Source: a virus. Taken from it: a stretch of DNA of 35,443 bases. Below the pieces are notes generated by a model. The model was not told the DNA's origin. It did no database searches and worked only from the letters and a program-made list of their open reading frames with translations. Within the stretch, counting starts at the first letter, position 1. Every line of letters starts with the position of its first letter. Made by a program: the position numbers and the translations under genes. The DNA lies in IMG/VR virus record IMGVR_UViG_3300021197_001347, positions 1 through 35,443 of that record, one strand, 5' to 3'. Shown here piece by piece: positions 29,937 to 35,443 of the stretch.

Positions 29937-31004
29937 TCACGCAACTTCGAGTGTTTGTGCCTCAATAAGTAAATTTCTCATTTGCACTTTGATACGTTCT
30001 TTATCGAGATCCGTATCGACTGCGTCGACATAATTATCGAGTAGATCGCCTGTATCTTCTACAGAGATCTCATCATCCTCCACGTTCTCGCCCAGGAACT
30101 CATCGAAGTTCTCTGCAACCTTCAGATCGTGGATTGGTCTATTTTGAATTGCTTCAATGACCTTATCAAATACATATAAGTCTTTTTTATTAATTACAAC
30201 AACCTTTACAAAGTGGTTGTCGAACATATCATTGTGTTGTAAGTAGTCCATATAGTCGTGCTTGGTGTCATCATATACAAGTCTGTAGAATAGAGTGTGC
30301 GGGTTTGAAATCGCTTCAAGTTCACGGGTGCTTGTATCAAGTACATGAAAGCACTTATTGTCATGTGCATCGTTCCAAAAGAATTCCATCTGTGATCCCA
30401 AATAGCGAATATTATCTTTTTCTGATTTGGTATGGAAGTGCCCAGATATAACTTGTTCGAAGCGGGAGAAGATCTTGTAGTCTAATCCGTGGTGTGATGG
30501 TATACCTTTTATAACATCAAAGCCTTTTAGCTCTAGGTGTCCGCCGAGCCAGTCAGCTTTACATGTGCGAATAAATTCTAATGAACGTTCCTGGTTCTCT
30601 GCACAGATCCAAGGTAGCAATGCCATATTAAATCCGTCGTAGTTCTGTACGGTTGGTTCCATGTGAATAGTAATTTCATTCATATAGTGACCAAGCAATT
30701 CTTTTAAACTGTTCAGATCATTTGTATTTTTAAAGAACACATCGTGGTTGCCAGGAATAACATCCATATGCATACCATATTCTCGTAGCTTGCTTAGAAA
30801 ATGTTTACGATAAGTGTTAAGAGATTTAAAGTTGATAAACTTACGATTATCAAACACATCGCCCAGATGCACAATCCGTTTAATATTATTTTCCAGACAA
30901 TGTGGAAAGAAGACTTCACTATAAAACTTATCAGCATTGTCAGCAAAAATATCAGAACTATTCCGAATACCAGCATGTGTATCATTGAGGATGGCTACCT
31001 TCAT
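29937..31004 (-). CDS. 47: Recombination nuclease subunit gp47 (SbcD/Mre11-like)
   Basis: A 355-residue metallophosphoesterase. Motifs: NDTHAG (D8, H10), HLGDVFDNR, PGNHDVFFK and SGHFHTK, in Mre11 order. T4 gp47 is 339 aa. It is the nuclease partner of gp46. The start overlaps the stop of gene 55 by ATGA. The C-terminal 60 residues are very acidic, likely the gp46-binding region. Confidence 0.95.
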   Translation of the reverse strand: MKVAILNDTHAGIRNSSDIFADNADKFYSEVFFPHCLENNIKRIVHLGDVFDNRKFINFKSLNTYRKHFLSKLREYGMHMDVIPGNHDVFFKNTNDLNSLKELLGHYMNEITIHMEPTVQNYDGFNMALLPWICAENQERSLEFIRTCKADWLGGHLELKGFDVIKGIPSHHGLDYKIFSRFEQVISGHFHTKSEKDNIRYLGSQMEFFWNDAHDNKCFHVLDTSTRELEAISNPHTLFYRLVYDDTKHDYMDYLQHNDMFDNHFVKVVVINKKDLYVFDKVIEAIQNRPIHDLKVAENFDEFLGENVEDDEISVEDTGDLLDNYVDAVDTDLDKERIKVQMRNLLIEAQTLEVA

Positions 31005-31597
31005 TTAAATATTTCTCCAAGATCAGAATCAGTAGAAGAGGCACGCGATTTTCTCTTACGTTTCTTTTCTTCCTTTTCTATCGCATCATAATATGAATCC
31101 CGTTCCTTTACTTGGTCGATCTTACTGCGCAACGAATCTACGTATTGATGTGCTGCAGCCATAGATGCTTCATCTACATTATCCGACACTGCAAAGTCTT
31201 CGAAAGGGGATTGGTTAATATATTTCATTTTAATATCTTGCTGCCGCTTTTCTTTCTCGATTCTACGGAGAAAGGCATACCAACAGATCTGGGTAAAGTA
31301 CGCAAATGCGTTCGGACTGCCAGTGCGGGTTGCAGCATTAATATTATAATTCTTTACGGCTTTCAAACAATTCTCAACTGCATCCATTACCATTTCATCT
31401 CGGTATGTGTAACGTATAAAGTTGGATTTATGTGATAGGCCTTCTGCAATTTTCATAAACGAAATAGCAACGTAGTCAGGTACCTTTGGAATCTGATTCT
31501 CTTTTGACTCTGCCTCGTTTACTTCTTTTACATAATCCACCACGGCCCAACTAAAGTCTTTGTTGTTTACGTAGTGTGGTCTTTCAGATGGTTTCAT
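31001..31597 (-). CDS. 55: Late-transcription sigma factor gp55
   Basis: A 198-residue small sigma factor that directs RNA polymerase to TATAAATA late promoters. It matches T4 gp55: HYVNNKDFSWAVVDY, ISFMKIAEGLSHKSNFIRYTYRDEMVMDAVENCLKAVKNYN and AFAYFTQICWYAFLRRIEKEKR. The start at 31597 is chosen because the longer frame would begin inside the promoter, and T4 gp55 begins at the same point. AAGG lies eight bases upstream. The C-terminus keeps an acidic hydrophobic end (SDLGEIFK) as expected for the clamp-binding tail of T4 gp55. Overlaps gene 47 by ATGA. Confidence 0.95.
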   Translation of the reverse strand: MKPSERPHYVNNKDFSWAVVDYVKEVNEAESKENQIPKVPDYVAISFMKIAEGLSHKSNFIRYTYRDEMVMDAVENCLKAVKNYNINAATRTGSPNAFAYFTQICWYAFLRRIEKEKRQQDIKMKYINQSPFEDFAVSDNVDEASMAAAHQYVDSLRSKIDQVKERDSYYDAIEKEEKKRKRKSRASSTDSDLGEIFK

Positions 31598-31622
31598 TTC
31601 TTTCGCCTTATTAATTATATTC

Positions 31623-31656
31623 ATTGTACCATATTTTTTGAATGGTGTAAACATCT
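31623..31656 (-). promoter_or_regulatory. Early-type sigma70 promoter for gene 55
   Basis: Minus strand: GTTTACA (hexamer 31646-31651), 17 bases ending in ATGG, TACAAT (31623-31628). It stands back to back with the plus-strand promoter at 31672-31705. Confidence 0.75.
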
Positions 31657-31671
31657 AATTTAATTTATTTT

Positions 31672-31705
31672 GGGGGTTTACATCCTATTAGAAATTCGGT
31701 ATAAT
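31672..31705 (+). promoter_or_regulatory. Early-type sigma70 promoter directed antisense to the uvsW operon
   Basis: Plus strand: GGGGGTTTACA (hexamer 31677-31682), 17 bases ending in TTCGG, TATAAT (31700-31705). There is no plus-strand gene until 33693. The transcript would run antisense through the 130-aa gene and uvsW. Confidence 0.8.
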
Positions 31706-31735
31706 AAGATGTCAATCTTTAGCAGGGATAGAATA

Positions 31736-32128
31736 CTAGTGTATGCGTGGTCCGTTTGGTTTCAATCGTATAATGTTCGGTCCTGAATCAGAATCAAGAT
31801 TTGTAAAGTTAACTTGCCTTTCCTCCGACAACAGTTTAAAATGTTCTCTATACTGTTTCATCATATCTTGATGTGGCCTTGTAATTGAAGTAATACTATT
31901 TCCATTGATTGTAATGTATTGATCTTTTTCACTGATATACATCATATAAGGTCGAAACACATACCACCGGATTTGTTCTTGAATATCCTCATGACATTGA
32001 AGCTCTGCTGCCTGGCGGATTACCATAGTCTGATCGCCTTCGTCGTCGTTATCATCGGGCCAAAATACTACTTCGCAAATGATTTCTTCACCGCTAACTA
32101 ACTTCATCTGCCTGTAATTTTTGCTCAT
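31736..32128 (-). CDS. Small protein downstream of uvsW, possible Sm-like fold
   Basis: A 130-residue protein coupled to uvsW by ATGA. Residues 8-95 are beta-rich with an Sm-like pattern: KLVSGEEIICEVVFW, TMVIRQAAEL, YVFRPYMMYISEKDQYITINGNSIT. A polar tail follows. Such a fold would bind RNA or another protein, but the match is by pattern only. GAGGTG precedes the ATG. Confidence 0.55.
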   Translation of the reverse strand: MSKNYRQMKLVSGEEIICEVVFWPDDNDDEGDQTMVIRQAAELQCHEDIQEQIRWYVFRPYMMYISEKDQYITINGNSITSITRPHQDMMKQYREHFKLLSEERQVNFTNLDSDSGPNIIRLKPNGPRIH

Positions 32129-33633
32129 ATATTCACCTCGTATATTTTATATGGAAATTGTTCTTTGACGTACATTCTTATCCTTTCGGCTGAATGCTCG
32201 AGTGTGTAATTTTTTCTGGACTTCCAGTGCAGGTCATCTGCGATGTCATATAACTTTGCGACGCTTCCATCATCGGATTTTCTTAGACCCCTACCAATCG
32301 ATTGTAATACTCTTATCTGCGACTTGGAAGGTGACGCGAATATTATATTGTGTAGGTTACGAATATTTATACCCGTACTAAACGTTCCCAAGCTTGCTAC
32401 AATAATCGCGTTTTTCTGTCCTTCGACAATCTTACGTATTGCTTCTCTATCCGAAGTTTCGGTATCGCCTGATACAAAAAAGACTTTTCTTCTTTCATGT
32501 GCTTTGTTGCGGATAAGATCGAATAAGGGCTTCCCATGTTTTTCAACGAATTGGAAGAGAATGAGTGTATTGCCATCGAGGTCAAGAGACAAGTTCCGAA
32601 TAAGATTATTACGTGCTTCATATTTGACAATATAATCTACCTCTTCTTGGTATGTTCTTTTACCCCAGTCTCTTCGAATCTCATCTGGATACTTAAGTAG
32701 TAAAACTTGGATATCGAGCTTTGCCAGGGTGTTTTCATCCTGAAGCTTCTTGGTTGTTGTTACATTATATATCTTGCCAAACAAGCCCTGTAATACCAGT
32801 TCATGTGTCTGAGAACCATCTAATGTTCCTGTAGTACCAAACCGATATTCAGCCTCAGTACATTTATTCATTAGGGTAGTAAGAGACTTTGATTTAAAAC
32901 CGTGGCACTCATCTCCAACTACCATGCCAAACTGCTGGAACCATTTTGGTTGTAGTTTATAAATGGATTGCCAAGTACTAATTACTACGCCGCCTTTTAT
33001 GTTATCTTTTTCTTTACCTGAGTAAATTCTATGAACACTGTTTTCGACTAGCATACCGTAGTCTTTGAAATCACCATACATCTGTTCAACAAGGCCAGTT
33101 GTTGGTACAATAATTAAAACCTTTTTTGATCCCCTGAAGTCATTTAACATACTCAGATAGTACTTCATTAACACGTAAATAATAAGGGACTTACCAGAAC
33201 CGGTTGGAGATATAAGAACACCTCGCTTCCGATGTAGACCTTCACATACTGCGTCAAACTGATAATCACGAATATCAATCGGATTGCCGCCTGCATGTAG
33301 ATCTAAGCTCTTGACATACGATAATATATCATCAGGGTTAATTGGATTCAATACGTTCGGAAGACCGTAGTAATCCGATATAATCGGTTCGACTTCGTAT
33401 TGCCTCGGCTTTGCAAATTCTTTTAGAAACGGATATAGCCCTACTGGTAAAGTCATTTGGGATATATTAAACAAACGAATCTTACCATCCCACACCTTAT
33501 TCTTAAATGCAGGCATAAATCTATAACCCGGCACAAAGAAAGAAAAGAAGTCGCTCAGCTCGTTTGCAATACCGTAATCACAACCGATCTGCAGCATTGA
33601 ATGATTCTGTAATTTTACTTTTATTTGTTCCAT
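32125..33633 (-). CDS. uvsW: UvsW-type superfamily 2 helicase
   Basis: A 502-residue SF2 helicase with an N-terminal DNA-binding domain (1-115), Q-type motif YQFDAV, Walker A SPTGSGKS (142-149), the DEAH-type box DECH in VVGDECHGF, GTTGTLDG (motif III), and motif VI QSIGRGLRKSD. It matches T4 UvsW in length and order. It resolves R-loops and recombination intermediates and shuts down origin-dependent replication. In T4 it is a late gene. No strong ribosome-binding site was seen; a plus-strand late promoter lies just upstream. Confidence 0.95.
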   Translation of the reverse strand: MEQIKVKLQNHSMLQIGCDYGIANELSDFFSFFVPGYRFMPAFKNKVWDGKIRLFNISQMTLPVGLYPFLKEFAKPRQYEVEPIISDYYGLPNVLNPINPDDILSYVKSLDLHAGGNPIDIRDYQFDAVCEGLHRKRGVLISPTGSGKSLIIYVLMKYYLSMLNDFRGSKKVLIIVPTTGLVEQMYGDFKDYGMLVENSVHRIYSGKEKDNIKGGVVISTWQSIYKLQPKWFQQFGMVVGDECHGFKSKSLTTLMNKCTEAEYRFGTTGTLDGSQTHELVLQGLFGKIYNVTTTKKLQDENTLAKLDIQVLLLKYPDEIRRDWGKRTYQEEVDYIVKYEARNNLIRNLSLDLDGNTLILFQFVEKHGKPLFDLIRNKAHERRKVFFVSGDTETSDREAIRKIVEGQKNAIIVASLGTFSTGINIRNLHNIIFASPSKSQIRVLQSIGRGLRKSDDGSVAKLYDIADDLHWKSRKNYTLEHSAERIRMYVKEQFPYKIYEVNI

Positions 33634-33650
33634 ATTAACTATCTATCGCG

Positions 33651-33658
33651 TATAAATA
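33651..33658 (+). promoter_or_regulatory. T4-type late promoter on the plus strand
   Basis: An exact TATAAATA. The predicted start near 33664 is 29 bases before the plus-strand gene at 33693, which has GGAG upstream. Confidence 0.7.
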
Positions 33659-33692
33659 CACAGGTAATTTCAGACTTAATGGAGAATAATGA

Positions 33693-34082
33693 ATGGCAAT
33701 TCGTAGAACTATTCGTATAGTAGGCAAGCAAGAAATGGCCGGATATCCAAGCCAATCATCTTCTGCAGATTTCTTATCCAAAATGGTTAACAATGGTATG
33801 AGCATGGACTCGCAAAATTCTGCAATGTTAGCAAAAGATACAACAGGCATTATTGCAGGATGGGGAGATAAATTTACAACTTCCTGGAACGCTGTTAACG
33901 TAGTATCTTGGGACGTTGATACCCAAACCATCGTATACTCTTGGGAGATGGACAGTGCAGGAGCTTTAGCAAAATGGGACTCTTCAAAGGCAGGGACTGA
34001 TTGGACTGCTGATGAGTTTAAGGATTGGGATATTACCGCTCAGTATATTGTTAAAACATCAAGTGCAGATTCCAGCGTTTAA
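33693..34082 (+). CDS. Plus-strand hypothetical protein (129 aa)
   Basis: A 129-residue protein with a basic N-terminus and a Trp-rich centre: WDV, SWEM, KWD, DWT, DWD at short intervals (residues 60-115), a pattern of short repeats. It is Ser/Thr/Asp rich, with few Lys or Arg after residue 50. No family was recognised. The composition would suit a virion or surface protein, fitting its late promoter. It lies between uvsW and uvsY on the opposite strand, with its stop overlapping that of uvsY. Confidence 0.65.
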   Translation: MAIRRTIRIVGKQEMAGYPSQSSSADFLSKMVNNGMSMDSQNSAMLAKDTTGIIAGWGDKFTTSWNAVNVVSWDVDTQTIVYSWEMDSAGALAKWDSSKAGTDWTADEFKDWDITAQYIVKTSSADSSV

Positions 34083-34519
34083 TCCCCAGCTTCGAACATT
34101 CGCCAACGTATCATGTTACCAATGGTTTGATGTCTCCATTTAATATTATCTACAATTTCAGTTAATGTATCCACTATTGTTTTCCAGTAGTGCAATTTCT
34201 CTTCTGATTTCTGTATATCAATGTCTGCGTCGTAGTAGTAATCCATTTCGCCTTTTAAGACTTTAAGACCTTTAAACGGATCAAACTCCCATCCCTTTGC
34301 TTCAATTTCGTCTTGGCTCATTTTACCATTATAGTAAAGCCATTTATCTTTCAACAAACTCTTTTGCTGCATTGTAGATCTTTTAACCTGCAATTTTGCA
34401 GTAGTCAACATCTGCAAATACTTTGCATGTAGCATTGGCGTATGTCGGGAAGATTCGTCAAGTGATCCTTCGATCTTACAATCTTTGGACCACATCTCTA
34501 AAATAGTTTCTAGATTCAT
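34079..34519 (-). CDS. uvsY: Recombination mediator UvsY
   Basis: A 146-residue protein that loads UvsX on gp32-covered single-stranded DNA. T4 UvsY features: MLHAKYLQMLTTAKLQVKRSTMQQKSLLKDKWLYYNGKM and the end KWRHQTIGNMIRWRMFEAG. The ATG at 34519 has GGAG eight bases upstream; a TTG four codons earlier is possible. It has its own early promoter and converges with the plus-strand gene. Confidence 0.93.
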   Translation of the reverse strand: MNLETILEMWSKDCKIEGSLDESSRHTPMLHAKYLQMLTTAKLQVKRSTMQQKSLLKDKWLYYNGKMSQDEIEAKGWEFDPFKGLKVLKGEMDYYYDADIDIQKSEEKLHYWKTIVDTLTEIVDNIKWRHQTIGNMIRWRMFEAGD

Positions 34520-34529
34520 TATAAACTCC

Positions 34530-34548
34530 AATGGTTATGACAACCATT
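34530..34548 (-). repeat. Inverted repeat in the uvsY leader
   Basis: A 7-bp inverted repeat (AATGGTT, five bases, AACCATT) overlaps the -10 box and the leader just before the uvsY Shine-Dalgarno sequence. It may act as an operator or an mRNA hairpin. Confidence 0.4.
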
Positions 34549-34579
34549 ATATCATATTTTTATTCTAATGTAAACGTCG
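34546..34579 (-). promoter_or_regulatory. Early-type sigma70 promoter for uvsY
   Basis: Minus strand: GTTTACA (hexamer 34569-34574), 17 bases, TATAAT (34546-34551). The -35 lies in the last codons of the tail gene. Confidence 0.75.
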
Positions 34580-35069
34580 TATATCGAAAAGTTATTGGAA
34601 TTGTGATATATTGAACGTCACCAGTTGTAGAGGTAAACTCAATGTTTCCCATAGACATAGGGAATGCATCTTTGTATCTTACTGTTTGAATAGTATTGTT
34701 GTGGCTGCTTTGAATAAGAACTGATATATCATAAGTTGTCTTATCCCCTGCCCTGTATATACCCGTTTGGTTTCTATCCATTGGTTCATCCACAAAGCTT
34801 TTTAACCAATTAAATATTTCTTTGTATAAAGTCATATTCTCATCTAGCATTGCAGTTATCTGTAGCTCTTCAAAGAAGATTTTATCTCCTGGAATGAATA
34901 GATCAGATGATCTAAATGGTGCTTGTACTGGCTGTACTGAAACGCCAGGATGCGATACGTTCTGTGCAAAGAATTCTAAGTTAGGAAACCGCTCTCTGTT
35001 TATAACCACCCGAAAGCCAGATGGTGCCATAAAGTTCGGATTTTCTAGTGCTGTGACCGTTGTTGCCAT
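34560..35069 (-). CDS. Tail tube-fold protein (gp19-like)
   Basis: A 169-residue protein with the layout of the T4 tail tube superfamily (gp19 and the related gp54/gp48 tube initiators). FRVVINRERFPNLEFFAQNVSHPG (20-43) matches the FQVEISYLGQNFTFQCKATALPAG region. VQAPFRSSDLFIPGDKIFFEELQITAMLDENMTLYKEIFNWL (47-88) matches the GDRTFDDWTVTVMNDE region. A C-terminal beta pair, AFPMSMGNIEFTSTTGDVQYITIPITFRY, follows. AAGGAG precedes the ATG, and a late promoter lies 25 bases upstream. Which tube protein it is cannot be fixed from this window. Confidence 0.8.
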   Translation of the reverse strand: MATTVTALENPNFMAPSGFRVVINRERFPNLEFFAQNVSHPGVSVQPVQAPFRSSDLFIPGDKIFFEELQITAMLDENMTLYKEIFNWLKSFVDEPMDRNQTGIYRAGDKTTYDISVLIQSSHNNTIQTVRYKDAFPMSMGNIEFTSTTGDVQYITIPITFRYTTFTLE

Positions 35070-35093
35070 AATTTACTCCTTTGTGTACACGTC

Positions 35094-35101
35094 TATTTAT
35101 A
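35094..35101 (-). promoter_or_regulatory. T4-type late promoter for the tail gene
   Basis: An exact TATAAATA on the minus strand; the predicted start near 35088 is about 20 bases before the tail-tube-like gene. Confidence 0.8.
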
Positions 35102-35169
35102 TAAAAAATAATGTATCTTTTTTACCACACAATTCATTTAAATCAAATAAAACGAAAAAAGTTTATTTA

Positions 35170-35203
35170 GGGGGTTTACATTTCATTTTAAATGAAGTAT
35201 ATT
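35170..35203 (+). promoter_or_regulatory. Early-type sigma70 promoter on the plus strand
   Basis: Plus strand: GGGGTTTACA (hexamer 35175-35180), 17 bases, TATATT (35198-35203). It drives the plus-strand gene at 35228. Confidence 0.8.
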
Positions 35204-35227
35204 AGTATTAACAAAAGGAGATATAAT

Positions 35228-35443
35228 ATGATTACTTACATACAAGCAAATAACGGTTCTTTAGAATTCTTCGCCCCTGGTTGGAGATACGTTGGTACAT
35301 CTACAAACGTAAAAGAAACCACTCTAATAATCGATGTTTACGGTATTGAAAGTGGATGTAGCCTTTCATCCTCTATGGACTTTGCAGATGAATATGGTTT
35401 CTCTACTTACCACGCTGCAAAAGATATACTTTACACTGCATTA
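35228..35443 (+). CDS. Plus-strand early hypothetical protein, C-terminus outside the window
   Basis: An open frame of 72 codons begins at ATG 35228 with AAAAGGAG upstream and runs off the right edge. The visible part starts MITYIQANNGSLEFFAPG. It looks like a small beta-rich domain, followed by DFADEYGFSTYHAAKD. No family was recognised. It is divergent from the late tail gene and begins a plus-strand early unit. Confidence 0.65.
   Translation, partial: MITYIQANNGSLEFFAPGWRYVGTSTNVKETTLIIDVYGIESGCSLSSSMDFADEYGFSTYHAAKDILYTAL

Noticed and set aside
31709-31785. A 25-codon plus-strand frame directly behind the plus-strand early promoter
   Set aside because: Its ATG lies upstream of the expected transcription start, there is no ribosome-binding site, and it runs over the end of the minus-strand 130-aa gene.
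32363-32370. TATAAATA-like octamer inside uvsW
   Set aside because: It lies in conserved helicase codons, with the next start over 200 bases downstream, so it is not called a late promoter.
1-35443. CRISPR arrays, insertion sequences and tRNA genes
   Set aside because: No regularly spaced repeats, transposase genes or cloverleaf sequences with intact TTC loops were noticed by eye on either strand; only the tmRNA halves resemble tRNA.

Overview
The window is a 35.4 kb piece of a T4-like myovirus genome. The T4 replication and recombination core is recognisable: UvsY, UvsW, late sigma factor gp55, the SbcC/SbcD-like pair gp46/gp47, sliding clamp gp45, clamp loader gp44/gp62, translational repressor RegA, family B DNA polymerase gp43, RecA-like UvsX and DnaB-like helicase gp41. 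Almost everything is on the minus strand, so transcription runs from high to low coordinates. Only three plus-strand genes were found (4369-4878, 33693-34082 and one entering the right edge). The AT-rich sequence, ThyX, Hsp20, MazG, many oxygenase-like genes and an alphaproteobacterial-type permuted tmRNA suggest a marine phage of an alphaproteobacterium. The host is an inference.

Layout in transcription order, right to left: a tail-tube-fold protein and uvsY; uvsW, a small protein, 55, 47, 46, 45, a small protein, 44, glutaredoxin, 62, regA; a JmjC-like cupin, hsp20, two small proteins and a terminator; a PD-(D/E)XK nuclease, methyltransferase, PP-loop ATPase and 43; a eukaryotic-type phosphomannomutase, MazG, a PrimPol-like protein, a cupin and small genes; a SleB-type hydrolase, cytidylyltransferase, gp42-like deoxycytidylate hydroxymethylase, asparagine synthase, dCMP deaminase, a degenerate UDP-glucose dehydrogenase paralogue, uvsX and 41; thyX, an oxygenase-like protein, a P-loop kinase and a TauD-like protein; a two-piece tmRNA locus and an outer-membrane-like protein; a UDG-like protein, an intact UDP-glucose dehydrogenase, DUF932, a cupin, another oxygenase-like protein and small genes.

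Regulation can be read directly. Sixteen sites follow TTTACA (one TTTACT), 17 bases, then a -10 close to TATAAT. Most have a G-run before the -35, and many have GG directly before the -10. They look like host-sigma early promoters. A second class, the T4 late element TATAAATA, stands before the tail gene, hsp20, the tmRNA locus and two plus-strand genes.

The most unusual locus is at 5245-5647. A circularly permuted (two-piece) tmRNA encodes the tag ANDNFAPSGYALAA. Its acceptor piece, with an encoded CCA and a G3-U70-type wobble, begins right after a late promoter. The intervening segment between the two pieces is filled by a Shine-Dalgarno site and a 47-residue membrane-protein ORF. Other points of note are three 2-oxoglutarate-oxygenase-like proteins without the iron-binding Asp, a UDP-glucose dehydrogenase paralogue that has lost its catalytic Cys, two apparently leaderless early genes, and an early promoter aimed antisense into uvsW.
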